Origin: Acanthornis magna
Lineage: Eukaryota > Chordata > Aves > Passeriformes > Acanthizidae
DNA length: 64,000 nt
Reading direction: 5' to 3'
NCBI GenBank assembly: GCA_036785705.1
Contig: JAWUZG010000159.1
Location: 310,001 to 374,000 of the forward strand
The stretch's first letter is position 1. Every line of letters starts with the position of its first letter. This document shows positions 1-27,300 of the stretch, one piece after another. The notes beneath the pieces were generated by a model, which saw only the letters and a program-made list of their open reading frames with translations, was not told the DNA's origin and searched no databases. The position numbers and the translations under genes are program-made.

Positions 1-37
1 GCCCGCGGCACGGAGCGGAGCCGGCGGCGACTCCCAC

Positions 38-12213
<12,176 letters not shown>

Positions 12214-12980
12214 GGCGCCGGTGCCGCGGCCGCTCGCTGCCGCCGGAGCTGGAGCTCTCGCTCCGCAGCAGCCGCGTCCCCGCGCCGCCCCCCGCGCCGG
12301 TGGGAGGGGGCTGCAGTGCGGAGGCGCCCGGGCTCACGGCTCACGGCTGCTGCCGGCGGAGCCCAGCCCGGCCGCTCGCTTCATCACGTATGCGGGAGGC
12401 ATTGCCCCCGCCGCGGCGGGGAGGGGGGGCGCGGCGGCGGGGGGGGGGGCGCAAAGACGAGCGAGCGGAGCGGGGCCGCCTCCTGGCTGCGCCAGGCGTG
12501 GGGGGGAAGTAGGGCAGCGCTGCGGGCCCGGCTGGCGCGGGCGGGACGGGACGGGACGGCCCCGCAACCTCACCGACCTCGCACCCTCCCGGCCTCGAAC
12601 CCCGCCTCCAGCCCCCGCACTCCGCACCGGCTCTCTCACCGGCCCCGCATCCGTCGCCAGCCCCCGCTCCCCACACCAGCTCCCACGTCGGACCCCGGGA
12701 CCAGGAACACACTTGAGGTGTACAGTGGGGCACAACCTGCTCTTGCGGAACCGACGCAACTCCAGAAGCGGCTGAGGCCGGGGACCAAGGCAGCCCCTGT
12801 CCGGGCGGCCCCCGCCTCGGCAACCCCCTGCCCCGGGACGGGCGGATCCCGGGTGGGGGCAGCTCCCGGGTGGGCAGCGCCACGTCACGCAGGGGACCCC
12901 TCTGCGGGCATCAGGCCCCGGCCGTGGGTGGAACCCCGTGCACCAGCAGCACGACCATCCAGGGCACCTGGGGAAGGGGG

Positions 12981-13041
12981 GACGTCCAGAACACCCCACA
13001 GCGGGGACGGGGGGGCGTCCAGAACACCCCACAGCGGGGCT
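12981..13041. repeat. Two-copy 33-base tandem repeat
   Basis: The word CGTCCAGAACACCCCACAGC occurs at about 12983 and 13016 in tandem, each followed by a G run. Located just upstream of the SLC12A5 exon 1b CpG island. No coding or regulatory role recognised. Confidence 0.7.
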
Positions 13042-14121
13042 AGGGGGATGGCAGAAGTGGTTCATCCTGCTCTGCCCAGCTGACTTGCAGCACAGGGAAC
13101 GCTGCCGGCAGAGGGGAGCAGGCTTGATGTCATCTATCCTGGTGCCCAGGGGGCCAGGATCACGCCCATAACAACCTTCTCAGACTTGGAGAAGGGTTGC
13201 AATGGGACCGAAATCCCCAGACCCTGTGCTGCCTACAGAGGCCCCAGCCCTTGCAGCTGTCCCCCACAGGGCCAGGGGCACAGGCCACTCTCAAGATAGG
13301 GTTGTTGAGAGACCCTGCAGGGCTGCTTGCAGCCCCCTGTTCTCTCATGCACTTAATCCGGGAGGATCCCCCAGCCGGAGCTGGCTGCAGCTCCCGGCAT
13401 CTCCTCCGGCACAGGCTGAGATCATGACAGCCCGCTGGCCTCCGTTACTTCTTGACGGCTGTAATTAATTGTTTACTTTCTCCTGGTGCGGGGCCAGCTG
13501 CTCCGCAGCGCGGATGCTCCCCGGCCTGACCTCGCGGCCAGAAGAGAGGCTCAGACCCCTCACCCCAGCCCAGCAGGCAGCACTGATCCCTGCCCTATGG
13601 CTGCAGCCAGGACCCCGGGACCTGGCATCCCTGGGGAGCTGAAGCAGCACAGCCCCAGCTCCGTAGCAAGTGGCACAGGACAGGTGCAGCGAGGATGGGC
13701 AGTTCAGGGTGGGCACCCCCCCACCCCAGGACCCTGTGTGGCAGTCACCACAGGGGCCTGACCCGTCCAGCCGCAGCAGCACCAGCCCCTCACTCCTGCA
13801 TCCCTCAGCCCTGAGCAAGAGCCAGCACTGAAGCAAGGGGCTGGCCCACTCCCAAGGGTTGGGACTGGGAGGAAGGGGCTGCAGACAGGTTGTAGTGGAC
13901 AACACCACCCTCACATGTGGGTCTGGGGGGTGAGCAGAGACCCCTTCCTCTAAGGAGGCTGTGGCTGGGCAGAAGGGCAGCGGGCCAGGGTCCAGCCAGC
14001 CATGGTTGAGTGCCAAGCGCTGGAGGGTGGATTTTTGCAGGAGGCCACAGCGCGTGGGCTCGGCACAAGAGGGATTTTCCTACTAAAACAGATGGGGGGG
14101 AGGGAGCACGTGAAAGACCAC

Positions 14122-14143
14122 TAATCCCCTAATCCCTGGATTA
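14122..14143. promoter_or_regulatory. Cluster of three OTX/PITX-type TAATCC sites
   Basis: TAATCC at 14122-14127 and 14130-14135 and its complement GGATTA at 14138-14143 fall within 22 bases. These are binding words for K50 paired-type homeodomains (OTX, CRX, PITX, GSC). They lie about 250 bases from the hairpin at 14.4 kb, in an intron free of coding sequence. Enhancer function is inference. Confidence 0.35.
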
Positions 14144-14396
14144 TGGCTCCATTTCAAGGGTTGGGATTTGACGGCAGCACAGGGGGCTATGCTATCAAGA
14201 CTGCATTAGCTTAGCCTGTGCACAGGGTCCCACCAGCATGGGGGAACAAACTGAGGGTGTCTCTGGGGTAAAGCAGATCGGAGGGGTTTGATCCCCCAGC
14301 AGAGCACTGACCTTAACCCTGGCCCAAATGCCCAGGACCAAGCTACCTGGTGCAGTGTGTCAAAAGGAGAGAGATTTGACATGGTTTGGGCATCAT

Positions 14397-14447
14397 CCAT
14401 GCCCTTGCATTGCTTGCAGTCCCACTGCAGGCAGTGCAAGGGCATGG
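14397..14447. other. Near-perfect 51-base inverted repeat (hairpin)
   Basis: Arms 14397-14420 and 14424-14447 are 24 bases each and pair at every position if two G:T contacts are counted as wobble. The loop is only CCC. The arms begin CCATGCCCTTGCA and end TGCAAGGGCATGG. Pairing does not extend beyond the arms. It lies in the SLC12A5 intron between exons 1a and 1b. The stem is shorter and the loop smaller than a usual microRNA precursor, so it may instead be a small inverted-repeat relic or a structural element. Function unknown. Confidence 0.6.
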
Positions 14448-16459
14448 GGAAAGAGGAAGACAGACACTTTTCTCTGGCCGTGGTGTGGGGGATCAGCTGC
14501 AAGTGGCCCCTGAGTCTGAGTAGCAGGCAGGATCTTGGCACCAAGCCAGGCAGAGCATCAGTGCCCCATTTAACTGCAAGAGGCTGCCCAGGAATGACGA
14601 TGGAGAGTGGCCAAGCCAAGAAGCATCCCTGCAAAATGTCCTGTACCCCTGCAGAGCCTCCCAAGAATGTCTCAGACCCCTCTGTGGAGAGCCTGGGTGA
14701 GGGGAACCATTCTCACAGACATTCCCAGGGCTGGAATTCTGGCTGCCGGCCACACAGCCCTTGCCTGTCCTATTACCAGGAGCGGTCAAACCTCCCAGGA
14801 GCGAGACACGTGCTGGAGTCACCGGGAAACCTCCTGAGGGCAGGGAGCGGGCAGCCTGGCAGCGTGCCGCCCGGGCAGCGAGGGCGGCCGTGCTGCGGAG
14901 ATGCCGGTCAGCACACTGCTCTGCCTGCTGTGATCCCTGGGCACTGTCGGCAGCCTGCCCATCTGCATCCTGCCAGGCTGGGACGCTCCGCGCTGAGGGC
15001 TTGAGGGCATGAGGACAGGCGGCTCCCAGGGAAAAGAAGAGCTGGGGCAGGAGAGACCCCAAGAGGATGGAGGTGCAGCATGGCAGAAGGACAGTGATGC
15101 TGGCCAAATGTAGCAGTGGGGGGTTTTCATCGCAGTGTGTCCCGCACCATTCTGCCCTGATGGCCCCGTGAGCCCAGGGGCAACACGTCCTGCAGCACCT
15201 TGGTGGGATGGAGTGGTCTTGTTCATCCCCATCCAGACAGATCAGGGCCCTGACACCAGCATGGGGTGAAAGCAGAGCCCAGAGGTGACACGGGCATCAG
15301 CTGGGACTTTGCATCAGCCCCAGCGGTGGGACAGGACATGGAGGGAGGTACAGTGTCCCGTGGGGCTGGGAGGGGAGGCACAGGAGCCACTGCAGCTGCC
15401 TGAGGCCAAGAGCAGAAAGGCGGCAATGGGGCAGGGCAGGCAGAGGCCATGGGGCAAGGCAGGAGGCTGTGAGCTCCTGCGTCACACGAGCCCAGCACAG
15501 CACGCAGCTGGCGCAGCGTCCCCAGCTGCCCTTGCCCAGATGTCTTGCCAGCAGCAGGGCCGAGGCAGTGGGCGGCTGGGCAGCCTGGCACAGGGATCAG
15601 TGGCGGAAGCAGCCTCCTCCCACCAGGCCCTGCTCCTGGCGACACAGCTGAGGAGCCCTCAAGCAGCCCTGTGCCAGTCGCAGTACCCTGGGGACACCAG
15701 GCAGCCGCTGCTGAGCCAGGGCCAGAGGGCTCAGTGATGGCCGAGAAGCAGCTGCATGGCCACTTGCCAGCCACTGCCAGAAGAGTTTGGGTGCAGGATC
15801 AACTGATGAGGCACTGGAGTGTCCTGTGTCCCACACAGCACCCCTCACTCAACCCCACAGCTTTTGCAAGGACCTCCACTCTGGCACCCTGCCAAAGCAC
15901 CTGTGGCAGGTTCAGTGGCACAGAGACACCTGGAAGCTACTGCAGGCAGCAGATGGGGCTTTGGCTGCTCCAGCCCCCTGGCAGCATCTCACCCCCCCAT
16001 ATCATCAGCCTCTAGATGGTGCAGACCCTTGGCATTTCTAATGACACCCCAAGGGCACCCAGTCTGCCACAAACCTGAACTGAGTGTCTGAGAGAGGGCT
16101 GGGAGAGATGGGGGGCCAGGGAGACCTGGTATGAGGGAGCCTCCTTAGCAGCCCCTGTCCCTCACACACTCTGTGCGCAGTGCCTCAGTTGGGGGCCCTG
16201 CCCCCTCCCTTGCATCCTGGCCTCTCTGGACAGGGGCCCTGCATGGGGGTGCAGCCAGGGCTGGTGGAGTCCCTAATCCACCCAAGCGCCCCTCAGGGGC
16301 TCACCTCCCACCCGGGGCCAGCCTCACACAGCTGCCCCACAGAGCCCTGTCCATGGCTTGTGGCCCACAGCCCCATGTCCCCACGGCCCCCAGGGGGGCC
16401 GAGAGAGCAGCTGAACCCCCTCAGCATCGGGAGTCGTGGCAAGGGTGACACCGGGACCG

Positions 16460-16510
16460 GTTTCCATGGCTACGAGAGAGGTTCCTTAACTGCTTGGTTG
16501 CCATGGCTAC
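16460..16510. promoter_or_regulatory. Pair of X-box-like sites in a CpG-rich segment
   Basis: Two near-identical 14-mers, GTTTCCATGGCTAC (16460-16473) and GTTGCCATGGCTAC (16497-16510), lie in the same orientation 37 bases apart. Each differs from the RFX X-box by one base in the right half-site. They mark the left edge of a CpG-rich segment (about 16,440-17,300) between the two SLC12A5 first exons. That segment has no recognisable coding exon and could be an extra promoter or enhancer. Confidence 0.4.
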
Positions 16511-16867
16511 TGCCGCCGAGTCCGACCGCGCGGGACACAGAGAGGCTCCGCGGCGAGGATGCCCCGGTGCCCCCTCGGGCCAGGGCGGCTGCCCCAGGGG
16601 CAGCGCACTGGGCACGGGAGGAGCAGTCCCATGTCCACCGCCCCGGCGGGGGCCCAGCCCCACGGTGGGTCCCAGGTGGAGCACATCGATCCCCGGTCCC
16701 GCAGGGTCCAGCCCGCCTTGCGCTGGCGGCGGGACCCGGTCCCCGCGGGACAGCGGCACCGGAGAGTCCCGGGGGCGGGGCGGGCCCGCGAGGGGCGTGG
16801 TCGGGAGGGGCACACGCCCCACCGGAGCCGGCCCGTCCCGTTATCGCCCCCTGGCGGCGCCGGGGCC

Positions 16868-16998
16868 CCGAGCAGCCCTGTCCGCCCCCGCCGCCGCCCG
16901 CACAGACCCCGCGCAGAGCTCGCCAGGACCCCGCGCAGCCCTGTCCGCAACACGCCGCCGCCCGCACGGACTCGATTTCCCAGACCGAGCCCCGGATC
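16868..16998. repeat. Two-copy 63-base GC-rich tandem repeat
   Basis: AGCCCTGTCCGC recurs at 16874 and 16937, each followed by GCCGCCGCCCGCAC and preceded by a CCCCG/CCCCGCG word. Lies inside the CpG-rich segment between the two SLC12A5 first exons. Confidence 0.6.
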
Positions 16999-18773
16999 CG
17001 GCCGTACCGCAGCAGTGACCTGCGCCCGGCCCCGCGGCCCCCGCGGCGGTCCGTGCCCTGCCCTGCCCGGCACAGGGCAGTCCCTTGCTGCGGCCGCCCC
17101 TGCCCGTGGTCCGCACAGTGCTGAGATCCCTTCTCAGCACCACCTGCCTGGGGCCGCTCCCGGGCAGGGCCTTCCCGAAGGGCGGCCCCGGGAGCCACAA
17201 GGCGCCCTGAGCACGGCACCAGCTCCCGGACGAGCAGGGGCCCTCCGGCTGGCGCGGGGGTCCCCGCACCGCCCCGGCACCGGCAGCACGGCCGGCTGCA
17301 ACCTCCGCTCCCGCAGTGCCCCGATGTCCCCGGGATCTCCGTCACTCTGTGCCCCAGTCATGACACTGAGGTGGGGCCAGGCGGCACCGAGTGCTCGCCC
17401 AGGGCCGAGTTCCTCCCGGGACCATTGCTGTCCAGAGCTCCCACCTGCCAACCACAGCCGCTGCCAGTCCGGCAACTGCGAGCCCCATGTACCCCCTCCC
17501 ATCCATCCCCCCGGGAGGCAGCATCCACCGTCTCACCACTGTGGAGCAACGTGGGGTGTGAGGAATCCCTAAACGCTGCTAAGTAGCCACCCTTCCACAG
17601 CCGAGACCACCCCACGAGACAGGGCACCTCCAGCAGGCCCAGCCACTGGCTGTCCTCTGGGAGGGCACAAGGTCACAGCTCAGCCAGAAGGATGTGCCCC
17701 TTGCTCCCACCACGGCCCCTCAGCATGCCCACCCCAGCTCCCTGCAGCCCCCCACCAGCAGATTGGCTGCCAAACCGAGGAGCTGTTCCTGGAGAGCCAC
17801 AGAATTCAGCCACAGCACTGGCTCATCACTGTCCGCTCTGCCCCAACACAGCCCACAGGCCAGGCCCAGTTGGCCCAGCTGCCATAGACTGACAAGTGGC
17901 CCTGCATCCCCTTGCAACTGGATCCAGCCCTACATCACCCACAACAGCGTGATCCTAGACAGGGCCCCAAAGGCCAGAGCCCACTGACGGAGGCACAGCC
18001 CAGGCCGGTGTCGTGGTGTCCGTCCGGCTGCTCGCGCCTCCCACCCGCGCCCTTCGCCGAGGGTGCAAGGTCACAGCTCCGGCAGCACGGTGCTGCCGTC
18101 GGCCGGTTTTCTGGGATCGATACGGCTCTGGTGACAGCACAACCCCTCCACCATGTCCCCTGGGCACCACGAGGCGATGGCTGCCGGCTTCAGCGCCTGT
18201 GCCCACGGCAGCCCGGTGGGCACTGCTGCCACAGCGGGCTGACCACAGCCGGCCCTTCCCACACCCTCGTCCTGGCCCGGCCACAGCCACCCTCCACTAT
18301 GGCTCCCTGGGGAGCAGTATGTGACCTCGCACCCAGAGCCGACCCCCAGCCATAGCCCCGCTCCATCCCACTGCCGCTCCGGCAGCAGCAGGACCTCGCT
18401 CCAACAGCCCCCGGGATGAGGACGGAATAGGAGACCTCCCTGAGGAGGGGCAGCGGCCCCAGGGAAGAGTCTGGGACGAGGGGTCCTGCCCAGGCGGCTG
18501 ACCCCCACTCCATGTTCTGCATCTCCTATCTCCCGGATCCCGCAGCTGCATGTCATCCTTATTCTAGGGGTCCGCACCGCCTCCGAGGGGTCCGGCCGAC
18601 CGCGACTCCGTACCCCCCACAGTGCCCCGACGGCCCGGCCCTCCTCGCGGACCCCTCCCGCAGACCCTCCTCGCGGACCCTCTCTGCGGACCCCGTCCTG
18701 CCCCGCGGATCCCCGTCGCGGACCGTGTCCCGCCTCCGGAGCCCCCCCAGGCCCCCCTTGCCCCCGCGCTCAC

Positions 18774-18807
18774 CCCCGCCGCCGGTGACGGTGAACCGCC
18801 CGCTCAT
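18774..18807 (-). CDS. SLC12A5: SLC12A5 alternative first coding exon 1a (KCC2a type)
   Basis: An ATG at 18807 opens MSGRFTVTGGG, closely like the mammalian KCC2a start MSRRFTVT. A strong donor (GGGG/GTGAGCGC) follows after 34 coding bases, leaving one base of a codon. That is the phase needed to join exon 5158-5252 (GDGNPKESS), the same acceptor exon 1b uses. The exon lies 6.6 kb upstream of exon 1b, the same order as in mammals. RFTV fits the RFxV docking motif for SPAK/OSR1 kinases that distinguishes KCC2a. The mammalian exon 1a encodes about 40 residues, so this one is very short. The frame stays open past the donor and contains a faintly similar RRRDTV stretch, so use of a later, weaker donor cannot be excluded. 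Confidence 0.68.
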
Positions 18808-19143
18808 GGCCCCGTCGTCGCCACAAGTGGCTCCGGCCCCGGCGGCCGCTGAGCGCGGCCCCGCCGGGCGCTGACCGGGGTCCTAGTGCCCGCGGCACCG
18901 CCCGCCGCGCCGCCCCCGCGGCCGCAGGGCTGGCTCCAGTCCGAATGGATCGGCTCGGCCCCGCTCCGGTCGGCTCAGTTCAGCACCCTTCGGCCCAGCT
19001 CGACTCGACGGGACGGGACAGCTCCGCCGCGCCCGCTCGGTCCCGCAGCCGCCGCTGAACTGGGGGTGCTGGGACCGTGCCCCAAAAGGACGGGAGGGGA
19101 CGGGGCCGCGCTCTGCCCCCGCCCTGTCCGGAGCCGTGGCCGC

Positions 19144-19159
19144 TAATTACAGCTAATTA
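19144..19159. promoter_or_regulatory. Tandem TAATTA homeodomain doublet
   Basis: The word CTAATTACAG occurs twice back to back (TAATTA at 19144-19149 and 19154-19159), a period of 10 bases or about one helical turn, in an otherwise GC-rich promoter. TAATTA is the classic site for Q50 homeodomains (LHX, PRRX, DLX and similar classes). It lies about 340 bases upstream of the exon 1a start codon. A regulatory role is inferred from position and spacing only. Confidence 0.4.
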
Positions 19160-19701
19160 CAGTCCCGGGGCTGCGGCCGCCACGCCCTGCCGCTTACCCG
19201 GGCACCCCGGGCACGGCCCCGGCCATGGCCCGGCCGCCAGGCTCTGCGGCCACGCAGGGACAGACCGGGGCTGCTGGAATCTGCGAGGCCAGCCCGCCAC
19301 GGGGGCTCGGTTGCAGTGGGGAGTCCGGTCACACTCGATGACAGCCACCCGCTCCTCATCGCGGTGCACAGCCGGAGCGCAGGGGAGGGCAGCGGGTGGA
19401 GGATTATGCATAGCCAGGGCTTGGGAGGTCGGGGGGATCGGGGCGGGGGTACTGCGCCTGGCATAGGGCTAGTTGTGGACAATGCTGAGACCGAGGGACA
19501 TCCTCCCCCGTTGGACCCCGTGTTCCTGAGGGATCCAGAGTCCTTAGCAAAGGGGAACATCCTCCCCCACCCAGGGTCCCCTTCCCCACTGGCGCTGGCA
19601 CCCCCCAGACCAGGGGAGGATGACGCCCCCAGCACACAGGTTCTCCGAACCATGGCCCCAATAGCTGATGGAGAACTCCAGGCTGTGTCCAAAGAATTGT
19701 C

Positions 19702-19707
19702 TTTATT
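19702..19707 (-). terminator. MMP9: MMP9 polyadenylation signal (AATAAA)
   Basis: TTTATT on the plus strand is AATAAA on the minus strand, 455 bases past the MMP9 stop codon. It implies a 3' UTR ending near 19,685, about 0.9 kb short of SLC12A5 exon 1a. Confidence 0.75.
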
Positions 19708-20161
19708 ACAAATGGGCAGGCAATTGGCAGAGGGGGTAGTTGGCAGAGTGGGCAGTGGGCAGCAGTAGGCAGAGCCCTGTGTCCCTCCCTGGTGTGTCCC
19801 CAAGCGCCAGGTCCCAGTGGGGCTCAGCCTGACCTGGCATCGTTGGCTCAGGAAAAAGACAGATTTGTCTCAAATTTGTGTGCAGTTTGCACCAGGCAAA
19901 CGCCTCTGTGCAGTGGAGCTGGGACAGCACAATGCCAGCTGTGACAAGAGTCCTGCTCCCCAGCTGGGGCTCCCCAGGCTGGCCAGCTCCCAGGGGGTTA
20001 CCCCAGGGCCCCCTACCCCTTTCTTCCAGGAAGATGGGGACCTCATCTGGGGCTACCCACAGCCACAAGGCTCCCAGGAGTCAGCCTATGAGACAGGAGC
20101 CCGCAGGTTGGGAGCAGTGGGCAGAGAGCAGTGCTGGCAGAGCCGGTGGCTGGTCAGGCCT

Positions 20162-24195
<4,034 letters not shown>

Positions 24196-24264
24196 GGCTC
24201 AGCGGTGACAGGAGGGATGTGGCTGTGCTGGCCCCGCTGTCTGCTCTGGGTGCCGCTGGGCTAC

Positions 24265-24305
24265 CCGCTCCTATTTATGGGGTGGGAGGGCAGTGAATCA
24301 CCCTC
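24265..24305 (-). promoter_or_regulatory. MMP9: MMP9 core promoter: TATA-like box and AP-1-like site
   Basis: On the minus strand CATAAATA (24272-24279) lies 77 bases upstream of the start codon, and TGATTCA (24294-24300), a one-base variant of AP-1 TGAGTCA, lies just upstream of it. This matches the TATA plus proximal AP-1 layout of inducible MMP promoters. Start site therefore near 24,240. Confidence 0.6.
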
Positions 24306-24309
24306 AGAC

Positions 24310-27300
24310 CCCCCAGCGTCAACTCCCTTCTGCCTTCTCATGGTGACGAAACGCACACTCTATCTCTGCCTTAACTGTTTCATCACCTTGTTTACTAAAC
24401 ACGCTGCATTCCGCGGCCACGCGAGGACAGGAAGAGGCAGAGTGGCTGGGCTGCTGCACTGGGCCATAGCACTGCACAGTACTGCCCTGCTGGCCGCAAG
24501 ACCATGGTAGCTGTGGGGACAGCAGGGCATCTCTGGGGGCTGGCCGAGCCCTCAGGACCCTGTAGCTGTGTCATCACACTGGCCAACCCTGAGCTTGCCT
24601 GGCCAAGGGCTGATGGTGCTGGAGCCAGACCCACGAGGGCCTGGATGTACATGGGGGCAAATAGCAGTAGAACCCCTGCCTGTGCCCCAGTGCCTTTGAT
24701 CCACCTGCCTGGGATTTGGGAGCTTGGACTCTCACCACAACACTGCATCCTTCCCCACCACAGCTGCATCACCCCAATGGGTCAGAGTGTTTCCAGCACT
24801 GGAGAGCCCCATGGCTCCTCACCCCACAGATCCTCTAAGCCCACAAGCCAGCAATTGACTGGCAAAGCCCCCTGGGACCAAGGGCAGTGTATGCACAGGA
24901 GCAACTCTGGGCACGAGGATGCTCCACCTGGTGCCCTGGGACATTAGGAGTGCCCCATCCTTGCTGCCCTGCTCTGCAGAGTGCTGCTGACTCAGGTTCC
25001 CACCCAGCACAGCACAGACCTTGCCATGGGATGGTGTTTTCCTGCTTCTCCCAAAGTGCCGACGCTTGTGGGAATGAGAGCAGTGAAGGGGAAAGCAAAC
25101 AGGGATGAGGAGCAAGGGGAAAACAGATGGCAGAGAACAAGGCGCAGCATCAGCGAAGGGGGAGGGAGGGCTGGTGCAGCAAAGCAAGGCTGCCCGAGAC
25201 ACAGGTCCCAGAATGGATCCCCTGCCCCAGCTCTCACAAACCCCAGAAGCCCAAGGGGTCCTCAACAGGAGGATCTTCCTGTTCACCCCATTCCTGCTGG
25301 TGCCTCTTCTCCTGGCTCCCAACAGCCCCTGACTGTGTCTCAGCAGCCACCCCCTCCCAGCATCACCCCAGCTCTGGCTGAGACAAGCCAGAAGCTCCTG
25401 GCCCAGCCAGAGGACAAGCAGGTTATGCTGGCACCCAGCACAGCTGGGGACAGTAAGAGGTCAGGACTGAGCTTTTTGTGCCTTTGAAGAGGAACCCCCA
25501 TGCCCAAGGGAGGGCTTGGTCCTGGGGCAGCATCACCTGCCAGGTGCCCTGGTGGTGGGATGCATCCCAGGGCTACGGCTGGCTGGGAGCAGGAAACTCA
25601 CCGGCAGCGTGGGCTGTGCGGGGAGGAAACAACAGTGAGAAATCAGGGGTTTGCCTCACTCCCCCACCGCAGCCCTGCAAGAGCAGCCCCCGTTCCCTGG
25701 CACAGGAAATTGCTTCACAAGCAGCCACCATCCTGCGCCCGGTGTGACAAACACGTTCAACCAAGCATCCCTCAATGGTGGGACACAGCCCAGGGACCCC
25801 GCAGCCAGGTCACCCTACAGCCCCCTCCCACAGGGTCCAGCCTACCCCCATCATCCCTGTCATGGCCCAGTTCTTCGCCAGGTAGAAGGCAGCGGCTCTC
25901 TGTGCTCCCTGACTGGCTGGAAGCTGAAGCAAAGAGAGGGCTCTGCTGAGCTGCCCAAGAACCCATTGAAGCTGGTGGCTCCTGAAGCATTTGGGGAGCA
26001 GGCACTGCTCCACATCTTCCACCATCCAAACTGCCAGGACTTCAGCCCAAGCACTGAGCTGTTGTGGGAGCTTGGTGCTAAATAACCCCTGGGAGGATCC
26101 ACCTGTGGGGCAGCCCGGACAAGGAGACTTCTGACTCCAGCTCTGGGATGCAGTCAAAAAGTCAGACCCAGCTCTGGTCTCTCTGGCACTGTGGCAGATC
26201 CCTTGGCCTTCCCCATGCTATTCCCATCCCTCTTTTCCCCCACATACAGAAGCTGCAGCTTCAACAGCCTGGGCACTCTGCCATGGCACACCATGGCATC
26301 ATGCTCCCTGTGGCACCCTGAGGGCAGAGCCACGGCCCAGCAGCACAGAGTAGTGCTGGCAGAAATGGGGCTGGGAGGGGAGTGGGGTCTTGGAGCAAGT
26401 GATGGCAGAAGAAGATGAGGGCCAATGCCCCACACATCGTGCACCGGTCCCAGTCAGCCCTTGAGCTGGGCAGTAGGAGCCCCAGTGGGGGATTGCCAGC
26501 TGCAGCTCTGCCCCAGACCTGGCCGCTCCCACTGACTCATGGCCCCGCTCACCAGCTTCCTCCTGGCACCATCCCGGGGGATTTTCTGGTGACTCTCTGG
26601 AGGCTCGTCAGGGAGCAGGGCCAGGGCAGCAGGGAAACCCCCACGTCTGGCAGTGCTGGCAGCCTCTGTGCCAAGCAGGGAATTCTGTGGGATGGGCGCA
26701 GCACTGCTGGCATAAGCCCCGTGCAAGGCAGTCTTGATCAGCTCATCAGTGGGAGCTGGGTCAAGGCACAGGTTCCTCAGGTAGTGCACGTGTGGAGGGA
26801 GGCCTGGGGTAGCCACTGCGGCTGGTGGGAGAGGAGGGCAGTGGTGACAGGAGCAGTGCCACAGGCAGGAGAGGGCAGTGGCTGGCAGAGACCCAGGAGC
26901 TGCACCCAGCCCAGGCTGCCCATGGCCCTTTTTTTACTCCCAGAGCCCCTGAACGGAGTGAGATGGAAAAACCCACACAGACATCCTCCATCCCAGACAC
27001 TGACCAAGCCACGAGGCTGCCTGTCACCACTGTTGCTGCCAAAAGGGGAAGGAACAGCCACCGCAGCCCCTTCATACACCCTTACTCACGGCCACCCTCA
27101 TGCAGACCCTCCGTGGGAAACTGGTCCAGGAGCTCAAAGGGGGCTGATGACTGCCTGGATCCCTGCCCAGGACAGAGGCTGACAGGACACAGTGGCACCT
27201 TGTGAGGCTGCAGGTCTCCTGCTGGGAGGTGCTGGTTGGGCCAGTGGTGAGGTTTGGGGGGATTGTATGGAGTCAGGGCCTAGATCCCCCCCAATTCTAT

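Larger units (their letters stand above)
12214..18773 (-). other. SLC12A5: SLC12A5 intron between exons 1a and 1b: non-coding
   Basis: This stretch is transcribed only if exon 1a is used. It contains the promoter side of exon 1b, the 33-base repeat at 13.0 kb, an AT-rich island with TAATTAATTG at about 13,460-13,475, the TAATCC cluster at 14.1 kb, the 14.4-kb hairpin, and the CpG-rich segment with X-box-like sites at 16.4-17.3 kb. No coding exon or RNA gene was recognised. Confidence 0.65.
18560..19165 (-). promoter_or_regulatory. SLC12A5: CpG-rich promoter region of SLC12A5 exon 1a
   Basis: GC- and CpG-dense stretch around the exon 1a start codon. Upstream of the ATG on the minus strand are GC boxes and short repeats of a CGGCTCGG-like word (18,945-19,030), then a TAATTA doublet. 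No TATA box is evident. The MMP9 polyadenylation signal lies about 0.9 kb upstream, so this promoter fills the short gap between the two genes. A degenerate tandem repeat of a CTCGCGGACCC-like word covers about 18,635-18,730, just inside the intron. Confidence 0.55.
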
